From: a bacterium
Lineage (GTDB): Bacteria; Patescibacteriota; Gracilibacteria; UBA1369; GCA-2718715
Assembly: GCA_002718715.1 (NCBI GenBank)
Contig: PBFJ01000041.1
Coordinates: 1 to 64,000 of the forward strand
Direction of reading: 5' to 3'
Length of the DNA: 64,000 nt
In this document: positions 27,107-35,586 of the stretch, one piece after another
Numbering within the stretch: the first letter of the stretch is position 1
Layout of the letters: every line of letters starts with the position of its first letter
Program-made: the position numbers and the translations under genes
Notes under the pieces: model-generated
Told to the model about the DNA's origin: nothing
What the model saw: only the letters and a program-made list of their open reading frames with translations
Database searches by the model: none

Positions 27107-28026
27107 TGAAAGTACTTGTAACAGGTTCTTCTGGTTTTTTAGGGAAATCATTATGCAAGCATTTGGAAGCTTTGGGATATGAATTGACTAGATCAAATAG
27201 TAATATTTGTGACTTGCGAAATCCTCTTTCTCTTGAGATTTATAATCAAATTAAATTTGATCAAATATTTCATCTTGCTGCTTGGACACAAGCAGGAGAT
27301 TTTTGTCTATATCATCCAGGTGAACAATGGATCATTAATCAGAAAATCAATTCTAATCTTTTGTCATGGTGGTCAACAAAACAACCGCAGGCAAAGCTAA
27401 TTTCTATTGGAACAAGTTGTTCATATGATCCTCAATTACCTTTAATTGAGGATAATTATCTTGAAGGAAAACCTATAGATAGCCTTTATACTTATGCCAT
27501 GTGTAAAAGAATGCTTCAAATTGGTAAGGTTGCTCTTTCTAAGCAATTTGGATTGACCTATCTAACAGTGGTCCCTTCGACTCTTTATGGACTTGAATAT
27601 GGAACTAAAGGTAAACAAATGCATTTTATTTTTGATTTAATTAGAAAATTTCTAGAATTTAAATACTTTAAGCGTCCAATAGTTTTGTGGGGTGATGGTA
27701 ATCAAAGAAGAGAATTGGTTTTTATAGAAGATTTTATTAATAATCTTATTGAGTTAGATAAATCAGAAAATAATAATATTTTTAATATTGGTGCAGGGGA
27801 AGATTACTCAATTAAGGAATTTGCTCAAATACTTGGAAATATTACGGGGGTAAATATTTCTAATGTACAGTTTGACGAATCCAAATACGTTGGAGCTTTA
27901 TCGAAAGTTTTAGATAATACGAAAATAGATTCGAAGTTACCTAAAAGATTTAAAACTAATTTAAAAGATGGATTAAATAAAGTCGTTAATGAGTTTGAGC
28001 AGAAATTTCTTTCAAACATTAATTAA
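27106..28026 (+). CDS. SDR-family nucleotide-sugar epimerase/reductase
   Basis: This 306-residue extended SDR starts with VLVTGSSGFLGKSL (residues 3-16), has HLAAWTQAGD, the serine of SIGTSCSYDP and catalytic Y130-x3-K134 in YAMCKRML. Later it has LWGDGNQRRELVFIEDF, shared with GDP-fucose-synthase-type reductases and WcaG. It probably reduces or epimerises a 4-keto sugar, perhaps the product of the C-methyltransferase just upstream, as in branched deoxysugar pathways. The start is GTG; its G is the last base of the methyltransferase TAG, so the two are translationally coupled. Exact substrate unknown. Confidence 0.85.
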   Translation: MKVLVTGSSGFLGKSLCKHLEALGYELTRSNSNICDLRNPLSLEIYNQIKFDQIFHLAAWTQAGDFCLYHPGEQWIINQKINSNLLSWWSTKQPQAKLISIGTSCSYDPQLPLIEDNYLEGKPIDSLYTYAMCKRMLQIGKVALSKQFGLTYLTVVPSTLYGLEYGTKGKQMHFIFDLIRKFLEFKYFKRPIVLWGDGNQRRELVFIEDFINNLIELDKSENNNIFNIGAGEDYSIKEFAQILGNITGVNISNVQFDESKYVGALSKVLDNTKIDSKLPKRFKTNLKDGLNKVVNEFEQKFLSNIN

Positions 28027-28061
28027 TGATTATTAATAAGAATTTTATTTTTTTTAATATT

Positions 28062-28067
28062 TATAAT
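28062..28067 (+). promoter_or_regulatory. Candidate -10 box upstream of hddA
   Basis: A perfect TATAAT lies 55 bases before the hddA ATG in a 96-bp gap. A matching -35 element is not evident, so the call is weak. Confidence 0.25.
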
Positions 28068-28122
28068 TAAGGTAATTTTACAATGACAATAAGATTTAAA
28101 TTAAAAGTTATATTTAATAAAT

Positions 28123-29112
28123 ATGTTGATTAGTAGAACACCTTATAGATTATCTCTTTACGGCGGAGGGCTTGATTATCCATCTTGGTTTGAGAAAAGA
28201 AATATTGAAGTCTTATGTGCTGGACTAGATTACTACTGTTATCAGGCAGTAAGGGAATTGCCACCATTTTTTTCTCATAAGTATAGAATTGCATATTCAA
28301 AAATTGAAGAAGTCAGTGAAATAAATAATATTAAGCATCCAACAGCCAGAGAAGTAATAAGGGAATTCGGGTGTGGCAAAAGTTTGGAAATAACCTACTG
28401 CAGCGATTTACCATCAAGGAGTGGTATAGGAAGCTCTTCCGCATTTACTGTAGGTTTGATTTCTTCCATATATGCTTTGACTAAAGAAGAGAAACTAGGG
28501 GAAGCCGAATTAGCAAGACTGGCTATTGATATAGAGCAGAATAAGACAGGAGAAACTATAGGTATTCAAGACCAATGTGCTTCAGCTTTTGGAGGATTTG
28601 TTCATATTACTGCTAATAAAGAAGGTGTGAAACCAAGAAGGATAGAAGTTAGAAAAGATTACCAAAATTATATTGAGTCTTCGCTTTTGATGGGTTTTAC
28701 TGGTATTCAGAGATATTCACATCATGCATCTAAAAAAGTTGATAATTATTTAAAGTATTCGGAACAATGTGAGAAATTAAACGAATTGCAAGAAATTTCT
28801 CAAAAAGGAATTGAGGCGTTTTCAAGAGAAGCTGATTTAGAAGAGAATGCACGACTTACTAGGCTTTGTAGAGATATTAAATTGTCCATTAATAACGATA
28901 TACAAAACTCTCAGTTAATGGAAATTATTGAAGAATCTGAAAAAGCCGGTTCATTATGTACTCGAATAATGGGAGCAGGAGGCGGAGGTTTCTTTATATG
29001 TTGGGCTCCAGAATCACGACATCAAGCAATTAAAGAAAGAATAAATGTTAAAACATGGGTTAAAGTCAAAATAAGTTCTTCAGGAAGTCAAGTAATATTA
29101 TCTGAAAGATAA
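28123..29112 (+). CDS. hddA: HddA-like D-glycero-D-manno-heptose 7-phosphate 1-kinase (GHMP kinase)
   Basis: This 329-residue GHMP kinase begins RTPYRLSLYGGGLDYPSW, as do HddA/FkP-type heptose and fucose kinases, and has the ATP loop LPSRSGIGSSSAFTVGL near residue 95 and the C-terminal motif RIMGAGGGGFFICWA. It should phosphorylate C1 of heptose 7-phosphate in the GDP-heptose route. The other steps (GmhA, GmhB, HddC) are in this window, which strongly supports the assignment. It is preceded by 96 bp and followed by 178 bp of non-coding DNA, so it may be transcribed on its own. Confidence 0.88.
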   Translation: MLISRTPYRLSLYGGGLDYPSWFEKRNIEVLCAGLDYYCYQAVRELPPFFSHKYRIAYSKIEEVSEINNIKHPTAREVIREFGCGKSLEITYCSDLPSRSGIGSSSAFTVGLISSIYALTKEEKLGEAELARLAIDIEQNKTGETIGIQDQCASAFGGFVHITANKEGVKPRRIEVRKDYQNYIESSLLMGFTGIQRYSHHASKKVDNYLKYSEQCEKLNELQEISQKGIEAFSREADLEENARLTRLCRDIKLSINNDIQNSQLMEIIEESEKAGSLCTRIMGAGGGGFFICWAPESRHQAIKERINVKTWVKVKISSSGSQVILSER

Positions 29113-29215
29113 TTTGCTAATTTATTAATTCTTTAGAATCTTTAAAAAATTACCAAGTTAAAAATAAAAAATTATGGAGATAAAGCAAAAAACTAATTTC
29201 AACAATTTTCAACGC

Positions 29216-29256
29216 TATAATAATAGATATTGACAATCAAAAAGTGCTCTAATAAA
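29216..29256 (+). promoter_or_regulatory. Candidate promoter before the ColD-like gene
   Basis: TTGACA at 29230-29235 is followed 14 bases later by TAATAA (29250-29255), 35 bases before the ATG at 29291. A separate TATAAT occurs at 29216-29221. Both lie in the 178-bp gap after hddA. Confidence 0.35.
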
Positions 29257-29290
29257 TCAAAGATTTAACGGTCAGAGTGAGTAAATTTCT

Positions 29291-30472
29291 ATGAAATACC
29301 CTTTAATGAAAAATAATTTATTAGAACAGGATTTATTACCTGTAATTGAATTGTTAAAAACAAAAGATCCAATTTTAACTTCAGGTCCTAAGGTAAAGGA
29401 ATTCGAAAAAGCTTGGTCTAATTGGTTAGGTGTGAAATATAGTGTTTTTGTTAATAGTGGCTCTTCAGCTAATTTATTATGTTTAGCTTTATTAAAAGAA
29501 AAATTTCCTGAGGGAGGGGATGTTATTGTTCCTCCATTCACTTGGAGTTCAGATATAAGTTCAATAATGTGGATGGGCTTTAATCCTGTATTTGTAGACA
29601 TAAATTTATCTTCACTAAGCTTGAATACTGAACTAGTTATTAAAGAGTTTGAAAAAAATAAAAATATTAAAGCTATTTTTTTAACTCATGCCCAAGGTAT
29701 CAATGGCTTAAACAAAAAATTAATTGAATTTATTAATAAAAATGATATTTTTCTAATTGAAGATGTTTGTGAATCTCATGGTGTAGTATCGGAAAATAAT
29801 AAAAAAGCAGGCTCAATAGGTGACTTATCTTGTTTCTCTTTTTATTATGCACATCATATGAGCACTATTGAAGGGGGCATGGTTTGTACAGATGATGAAG
29901 AAAAATATGAGGTTTTGAGAATGCTTAGGAGTCATGGAATGGTTAGAGAAATGGATAATCCTTTAAGAAAGAAGATTTGGATTGATAATTATAAGGATTT
30001 AAATGAAAAGTTTATTTTTACTAGACCTGCATTTAATTTAAGGAATAATGAGATAGGAGCAACTATCGGTCTCGAACAATTGAAAAGATTAGATTGGATG
30101 GTCAAAAAAAGGTCTGAAAATTTTAAATTATTTTTAGAGTTGCTTCCTGATTGGTGTTATAAGGGCTTTGATCTTGAAGGGCAAAGTAATTACGCCTTTA
30201 ATTTAATCCTAAAAGAAAAAGATGAATACTTAATGAGCGATTTGCAAAAACGTCTTGAGAAAAATGAGATTGAATTTAGAAGGGGTAGTGCAGGAGGAGG
30301 TAATCAGATGAGGCAGCCTTATGTTAGAGAATGTTTTAATTTTACTGAACAAGATATAAATAAAATCGCACCCGTTACGGACCATATCCATTTCTTTGGA
30401 ATGTATTTAGGTAATTATCCAGAATTAAGTTCAGAATCAATTAAAGAAATTGTAAATGTAATTAATGGATAA
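29291..30472 (+). CDS. ColD/DdhC-like PLP-dependent sugar 3-dehydrase (catalytic Lys replaced by His)
   Basis: This 393-residue DegT/DnrJ/EryC1-fold protein has NSGSSANLLCLALL, IVPPFTWSSD and the PLP-binding D158 (LIEDVCESHG). Where aminotransferases have the Schiff-base lysine, it reads SFYYAHHMSTIEGG with H188. ColD (GDP-colitose pathway) and DdhC also have His there and use it to remove the 3-hydroxyl group rather than transfer an amine. It should therefore make a 3-deoxy sugar, perhaps from a GDP-4-keto-6-deoxy heptose made by neighbours. Its stop directly abuts the ATG of hddC. Length is a little below ColD/DdhC (about 390-440). No ferredoxin-type partner is visible, which fits the ColD mode. 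Confidence 0.88.
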   Translation: MKYPLMKNNLLEQDLLPVIELLKTKDPILTSGPKVKEFEKAWSNWLGVKYSVFVNSGSSANLLCLALLKEKFPEGGDVIVPPFTWSSDISSIMWMGFNPVFVDINLSSLSLNTELVIKEFEKNKNIKAIFLTHAQGINGLNKKLIEFINKNDIFLIEDVCESHGVVSENNKKAGSIGDLSCFSFYYAHHMSTIEGGMVCTDDEEKYEVLRMLRSHGMVREMDNPLRKKIWIDNYKDLNEKFIFTRPAFNLRNNEIGATIGLEQLKRLDWMVKKRSENFKLFLELLPDWCYKGFDLEGQSNYAFNLILKEKDEYLMSDLQKRLEKNEIEFRRGSAGGGNQMRQPYVRECFNFTEQDINKIAPVTDHIHFFGMYLGNYPELSSESIKEIVNVING

Positions 30473-31210
30473 ATGAATTTAAATATTGTTATTCTTGCTG
30501 GTGGGAAAGGAACAAGAGTAAGAGAAGTCCTAAAGGATACACCCAAAATAATGGCCCAAATTGAGGGGAAGCCTTTTTTGGAATGGCTATTAGCTTGGAT
30601 TGACTCATGGAACTTAGAAATTTCAAAAAATATTATTTTGTCTACTTGTATCGGGCAAGAAATAATAAAGAAATATTGTGAAATAAATAATTTGAATGTG
30701 AAATGTGTACCAGAGCAAAAACCTCTTGGAACACTTGGAGCACTAGCTAATGTGGCATCTATAAATAATGCTAAAAATTATTTAGTTTTAAATGGAGATA
30801 CAATTTTTAAAGCAGATTTTTATAAATTTCATAAAAGGTTCAGTTTAGAAGAGGATAAGCCCCTAATAATGTTAAAAAAAATTTTAAAGAATGATCGATA
30901 CGGAGGTTTTGAACAGATTGATAATGAATGGTTATTCAGTAAAAAAAGAACAGAATTTATATCATTAGGTGCATTTTTAATTTCAAGAGATAACTTGAAA
31001 AAAAGATGGTTAAGCGCAACTCAAATACCTTTTGAACATGACCTCATTAACAATTGTGGGAAAGAAATTTTGATTGATGAAAACCTTTTTGGTAGAGAGC
31101 CAGTTTCAGCAGAAGTCCTTAATATCAATACACCATTTATAGATATTGGCATACCCAAAACATTAAAAGAAGCTCAAACATTTATACCTAAAATTATTAA
31201 TTTGAAGTAA
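30473..31210 (+). CDS. hddC: HddC-like heptose-1-phosphate guanylyltransferase
   Basis: This 245-residue nucleotidyltransferase has VILAGGKGTRVREVLKDTPK (residues 6-25), close to the HddC loop, then LGTLGALANV and the metal site NGDTIFK near residue 105. It should join GTP and D-glycero-D-manno-heptose 1-phosphate to GDP-heptose. Length and loop separate it from the longer CBS-containing PtmE-like enzyme at 6288. It abuts the ColD-like gene and is followed, after 8 bases, by an FAD oxidoreductase, all probably one operon. Mannose-1-P or glucose-1-P as substrate is possible, but GmhA, GmhB and HddA nearby favour heptose. Confidence 0.87.
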   Translation: MNLNIVILAGGKGTRVREVLKDTPKIMAQIEGKPFLEWLLAWIDSWNLEISKNIILSTCIGQEIIKKYCEINNLNVKCVPEQKPLGTLGALANVASINNAKNYLVLNGDTIFKADFYKFHKRFSLEEDKPLIMLKKILKNDRYGGFEQIDNEWLFSKKRTEFISLGAFLISRDNLKKRWLSATQIPFEHDLINNCGKEILIDENLFGREPVSAEVLNINTPFIDIGIPKTLKEAQTFIPKIINLK

Positions 31211-31218
31211 TTGAAACT

Positions 31219-32415
31219 ATGAAATTCGTTATTATTGGTTCTGGTATTATTGGACTCTCAATAGCTAAAGCCTTAATAGATAAGAAGATTCATAAACCTT
31301 TAAATATTCTAATTTTAGATAAATATGCTATCCCCTCTAAAGGGACATCAGTTCATAATAGTGGAGTTTTGCATGCTGGTTTGTACTATAAACCTGGATC
31401 AATGAAAGCAAAACTTTCAATAGATGGAGGAATAAAACTGAGAGAATGGTGCAAAAAGATTAATCTTCCAATATTAGAATGTGGCAAATTATTAATACCT
31501 TTTAATGAAAATGATTATGTAAATTTAGAAAAAATTGAAAAAAATGCATTAAATAATGGTTGCAATGTTGAAATGATAGATCATGATAGGGCTTCAAATA
31601 TTCAACCTTTCCTAATTAAAAAAGATAAGTACTTGTGGTCCCCAAATACTAGTGTTTTCGATCCAAAATTAATAGTAGAAAGACTTTATAAATCTTTGAA
31701 GGAAATGGGAGTTAATTTCTTGAAAAAATCAGTAATTTTAGATGATTCAGATAAAAAAAGGTTGATTTTTGATGACTACACTAATTTAAGTTATGAGAAT
31801 TATATAAATTGTGCTGGACCAGGCGCTCTAGATATTGCTAAATCAGTCACTAATAAATTTGATAATCTAACTATTCTTCCTTTTTTAGGACAATACGCGG
31901 TTCAAAAATCTGGATTGGAAATTAAAACAAATCTATACCCAGTTCCAGATCCTGAGTTACCTTTTTTAGGAATTCACTTAACTCCTAGAATAAATAAATC
32001 ATCTTTGATTGGACCTAATGCTATCCCAGTATTTAAGAAAGATATTCAAGGTTATGATTTAAAAGATATGAGAGATATTCCTTCAATAATTACGAATAAT
32101 ATTATTTTATTTGCATCGAATAAATCTAATTATCGCAACCATGCTCTATCAGAATTATCTTTCAATTCTAAAAATAAATTTTATGTTAATGCACTGAGGT
32201 ACTTTTCAAGTGATCTTAAGTCTAATTTTCAAATAGAAATGGACTCTAAAACGTACGGGATAAGAGCTCAGTTACTTAATCGAAATACATATGAATTGGA
32301 AAATGATTTTATTTATGAGAAAATAAATAATAATATACATATTGTTAATGCTGTTAGTCCTGCATTTACATCATGTTTCTCTTTGGCTGAATTTATAGTG
32401 AATAAGGTAATTTAA
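31219..32415 (+). CDS. LhgO-like FAD-dependent oxidoreductase
   Basis: This 398-residue DAO-type flavoprotein has the dinucleotide motif FVIIGSGIIGLSIAKAL (residues 3-19) and SVHNSGVLHAGLYYKPGSMKAKL, the hallmark of L-2-hydroxyglutarate oxidases (LhgO/YgaF), with CAGPGALDIAKSV later. LhgO itself oxidises L-2-hydroxyglutarate to 2-oxoglutarate. In a sugar locus it may oxidise a hydroxy-acid or sugar-alcohol group or recycle a 2-hydroxyglutarate by-product of another sugar enzyme; both ideas are inference. It lies between hddC and an SDR gene with gaps of 8 and 19 bases, so it is part of the operon rather than a chance insertion. Confidence 0.82.
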   Translation: MKFVIIGSGIIGLSIAKALIDKKIHKPLNILILDKYAIPSKGTSVHNSGVLHAGLYYKPGSMKAKLSIDGGIKLREWCKKINLPILECGKLLIPFNENDYVNLEKIEKNALNNGCNVEMIDHDRASNIQPFLIKKDKYLWSPNTSVFDPKLIVERLYKSLKEMGVNFLKKSVILDDSDKKRLIFDDYTNLSYENYINCAGPGALDIAKSVTNKFDNLTILPFLGQYAVQKSGLEIKTNLYPVPDPELPFLGIHLTPRINKSSLIGPNAIPVFKKDIQGYDLKDMRDIPSIITNNIILFASNKSNYRNHALSELSFNSKNKFYVNALRYFSSDLKSNFQIEMDSKTYGIRAQLLNRNTYELENDFIYEKINNNIHIVNAVSPAFTSCFSLAEFIVNKVI

Positions 32416-32434
32416 TTTCAAATAAGATAAAACT

Positions 32435-33373
32435 ATGAAAATAATTATTTGTGGTGCAACTGGCTTTATTGGTAGAAATCTTGTTGAATACTTTAATAAA
32501 AATGGCAATGAAATAATTGCAGTTTTTAATAAAAGAGATCCTTTTCCTGTTAATTCAGGAAAGGTTAAATGGATAAAAGCAGATTTACGTATACCTGGAG
32601 TCCTTAAAGAACATTTGCCAGGAACTGATGTTCTTCTTCAATTTGCGGCAACAACCTCTGGAGCTAAAGACATAATCGAAAGACCTTATATCCATGTAAC
32701 TGATAACGCTGTAATTAATTCATATTTGCTTAGAGAATGTTTTGAAAAAAAAGTAAGACATTTTATTTTTCCTAGTTGTACTGTTATGTTAAGTTCTATT
32801 GAGAATCAAAAAGAATCTGATTGGGATCCAAATAATCAAATTTTTGGTAATTATTTTGGGGTTGGTAATACAAAAATTTATATTGAAAAAATGTGTGAGT
32901 TTTATAGTTCACTAGGTCTTAAAACAACAGCTTTAAGACATTCAAATGTATATGGGAAATACGATAAATTTGATCTTTATAAAAGTCATGTTTTAGGCGC
33001 AACTATTAGGAAGGTTATCAATGCTAAAGAAAATGAAGTACTGGAAGTCTGGGGATCGGGCAAAGCAAAAAGAGATTTTATATTTGTTGATGATCTTGTT
33101 GAAATGATAGAAAAATCAATCTTAAATCAATCAGATAGTTTTGGGCTTTATAATTGTGGAATGGGATATTCCATATCAATAAATGATTTGGTAAAGAAAA
33201 TAATAAAAATATCAGGTAAAAATCTAAGTATTAAAAATAACATTGATAAACCAGATTTCCCAACAGCTCTTTCACTTAATTGTGAAAAGGCTTTTACTGA
33301 ATTGAAATGGAAAGTTAATACTAATTTAGAAGAGGGGTTAAAAAAAACATATCAATGGGTTAATGAGAACTAG
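32435..33373 (+). CDS. SDR-family nucleotide-sugar enzyme lacking the usual catalytic tyrosine
   Basis: This 312-residue extended SDR has IICGATGFIGRNLV (residues 4-17), LQFAATTSGA, and LEVWGSGKAKRDFIFVDDLVEM like GDP-fucose-synthase relatives. Lining up the catalytic lysine K147 (NTKIYIEKMCEF, compare AKIAGIKLCE in true GDP-fucose synthase) puts V143 where YxxxK needs Tyr; a tyrosine is present only at 140. The active serine region is FPSCTVML. It may therefore be an epimerase/isomerase variant or use another acid. It ends the plus-strand group 29291-33373 and converges on the GMD-like gene. The substrate is probably a GDP-heptose derivative by context. Confidence 0.8.
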   Translation: MKIIICGATGFIGRNLVEYFNKNGNEIIAVFNKRDPFPVNSGKVKWIKADLRIPGVLKEHLPGTDVLLQFAATTSGAKDIIERPYIHVTDNAVINSYLLRECFEKKVRHFIFPSCTVMLSSIENQKESDWDPNNQIFGNYFGVGNTKIYIEKMCEFYSSLGLKTTALRHSNVYGKYDKFDLYKSHVLGATIRKVINAKENEVLEVWGSGKAKRDFIFVDDLVEMIEKSILNQSDSFGLYNCGMGYSISINDLVKKIIKISGKNLSIKNNIDKPDFPTALSLNCEKAFTELKWKVNTNLEEGLKKTYQWVNEN

Positions 33374-33406
33374 AGAAGAAATTTAAAATTTAAGAATTAA
33401 CATTTT

Positions 33407-34381
33407 TTAATTAGGCATTGTTTCTCTTACTTCTTTTAGTAAAAATTCAACACTTTCTTCTAAGGAATAAATTGGACGCCAATCGTTAAGTTTTTCAAAC
33501 TTAGTTGTATCAGGAACTTGTAAAGTAATATCTACTGGTCTAAATAATGTAGGGTCTGACTCACAAACAATTTTTGAAGAGGAATATTTAATAAGCATAT
33601 TTAAAAATTCTCCTACTAATAAAGCGTTCTTTCCTCCAAGATTATAAGCCTCTCCAGTTTTCCCATAAAGAGCAATGTCAATATAACAATCCATTGCATC
33701 TCTTACATCGATCAGTGTACGAAGAGATTCAAGATTCCCATGTTTAAGAATTTTTGTTTTACCTCTTTCAATTGATACTATCTGCCTAGCAAATGATGTA
33801 GCAAAAAGGTCAGCACGTCTGGGATTTATATATGCAAACATTCGTGTTCTAATAGCTGAAATGTCATAAGCTTTCCCATAAGAATAAACTAACTGATCTT
33901 GTGAGCATTTTGAAACTGAATATGGATTTACTGGGTTAATAGGACAATTCTCATTTATTGGGATCTGATTTTTATCTACTTGACCATATACTTCAGAAGT
34001 ACTGCAATGAACAACTAATGGTTTGATTTCTGTGATTCTTATAGCTTCAAGTAAATTAAGGGTCGAAAGAATATTATTCTGTACCACACTTACTGGTGTT
34101 TCAAAACATGCCCTTACGTTTGCATGAGAAGCTAAGTTAAATATTAAATCTGGTTTAACAAGATTTAATGAACGAATTACTGAAGATAAATCACAGAGAT
34201 CGCATTCATAAAGATTAATTTTATTTTGAATTTTCCTTAAATTATTAATTGTTGTAGTGCTATGCCATCTTGATATTCCATGTATAGATGTTTGTGGAAA
34301 TCTCGTAAGTATTTGTTCAGCTAAATAACTACCACCAGAACCACTTATTCCTGTTATTAGGACTGTTTTGAAATTTCGCAT
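33407..34381 (-). CDS. GMD-like NDP-sugar 4,6-dehydratase
   Basis: This 324-residue SDR resembles GDP-mannose 4,6-dehydratase: VLITGISGSGGSYLAEQIL (residues 7-25), the NADP-binding RW-x-STTTINNL, LVHCSTSEVYGQV with Ser/Thr-x-Glu and catalytic YSVSK in NPVNPYSVSKCSQD. It lacks some of the usual GMD length (about 340-370). It would make a 4-keto-6-deoxy sugar from GDP-mannose or, given the HddA/HddC/GmhA/GmhB set, GDP-manno-heptose, as DmhA does. It is the only minus-strand gene among plus-strand neighbours and has a 136-bp divergent gap with the next gene. The product would suit the ColD-like dehydrase. Confidence 0.85.
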   Translation of the reverse strand: MRNFKTVLITGISGSGGSYLAEQILTRFPQTSIHGISRWHSTTTINNLRKIQNKINLYECDLCDLSSVIRSLNLVKPDLIFNLASHANVRACFETPVSVVQNNILSTLNLLEAIRITEIKPLVVHCSTSEVYGQVDKNQIPINENCPINPVNPYSVSKCSQDQLVYSYGKAYDISAIRTRMFAYINPRRADLFATSFARQIVSIERGKTKILKHGNLESLRTLIDVRDAMDCYIDIALYGKTGEAYNLGGKNALLVGEFLNMLIKYSSSKIVCESDPTLFRPVDITLQVPDTTKFEKLNDWRPIYSLEESVEFLLKEVRETMPN

Positions 34382-34520
34382 TAATATATCTAAACAATTA
34401 GATATTTAGACTACCACAGTTTCAAAATAACTAATTTTGTTAATATAAAGTTTTTTTAAATTCTCAGTTATCTTGTTTTGATTGATGCATTAATATTAAT
34501 TAATTGTTTTACAAAATTTG

Positions 34521-35486
34521 ATGAAAAAAGTTCTAGTAACAGGTGGTACTGGGATGATAGGGAGATATTTAGTTCCTAAACTATTGTCTAGGAATTATGA
34601 AGTATTTATTGCCTCATTAGATGGAGAAGAACTCTGCCCAAAAGGTGCAAATTTTAGAAAATTAGATTTGCGAAATTTTGATAATTGTTTGTCAGTATGT
34701 AGAGAGATGGATGAAGTTTATCATTTGGCGGGAGTGAAAGGATCCCCAAAAATGTGTAGAGAACAACCTGCGGATTTTTTTGTTCCCACTATTACTTTTA
34801 GTTTAAATATGATGGAGGCAGCAAGAATATGCGGAGTTGATAAATACTTATATACAAGTTCAGTGGGTGTTTATCATCCAGCAGATATATTCAATGAAGA
34901 TGATGTATGGAGAACATTCCCTTCAGAAAATGATAAATTTGCTGGCTGGGCCAAAAGAATGGGAGAACTTCAAGTGGAAGCTTATTTGCAGCAATACAAA
35001 AAAGGTAATTATTGTATCGTAAGGCCAGGAAACGTTTATGGAAGATTTGATAACTTTGACCCTGATAATGCAATGGTTATTCCATCATTAATTGCAAGAA
35101 TATATAATGGAGAAAATCCACTCAAAGTTTGGGGAAATGGCAAGCCAATTAGAGACTTTATTCATGCTGATGATGTGGCATCAGCAATGATTTTCGTTAT
35201 GGATAATAATATTAATATCCCAGTAAATGTATCAAGTGGTAATGAAAATACTATAAAATCAATAGTAGAAATTATAAGTGAATCATTTGATCATATAGAT
35301 TATGAATTTACTAATGAAGGCCCCTCAGGCGATAATAAAAGGCTTATGAATGTTAGTAGGCTAAAAAGTTACGGATGGGAACCAAATGTAGGAATAAAAG
35401 ATGGGATTGACGATACAGTGAAATGGTATATAGCTGAAGGACATACTGGTTATCAAAGATATAATGCTTTTAAAGAAAAAAATTAA
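34521..35486 (+). CDS. SDR-family nucleotide-sugar enzyme with Ala at the catalytic Tyr position
   Basis: This 321-residue extended SDR begins VLVTGGTGMIGRYLV and has YHLAGVKGSP, LYTSSVGVYHP, RPGNVYGRFDNFD and LKVWGNGKPIRDFIHADD. The stretch around the expected YxxxK reads FAGWAKRMGEL: with K145 as the lysine, position 141 is Ala, not Tyr. It may be a binding-only or altered-mechanism SDR, perhaps an epimerase. A TTG one codon upstream (34518) is possible, but the ATG is preferred. It precedes the split thiamine-diphosphate enzyme by 100 bp, and the order SDR-TPP alpha-TPP beta suggests one pathway, possibly making or accepting a two-carbon branch. Confidence 0.8.
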   Translation: MKKVLVTGGTGMIGRYLVPKLLSRNYEVFIASLDGEELCPKGANFRKLDLRNFDNCLSVCREMDEVYHLAGVKGSPKMCREQPADFFVPTITFSLNMMEAARICGVDKYLYTSSVGVYHPADIFNEDDVWRTFPSENDKFAGWAKRMGELQVEAYLQQYKKGNYCIVRPGNVYGRFDNFDPDNAMVIPSLIARIYNGENPLKVWGNGKPIRDFIHADDVASAMIFVMDNNINIPVNVSSGNENTIKSIVEIISESFDHIDYEFTNEGPSGDNKRLMNVSRLKSYGWEPNVGIKDGIDDTVKWYIAEGHTGYQRYNAFKEKN

Positions 35487-35586
35487 ACTTAGCATAAAAT
35501 AATAATTCTTAAATTTTTTTATAACTAATCAATATTTGATTACAGTTTTCAAGATATGTTAATTTACAGGGACATAATTTAATCAA

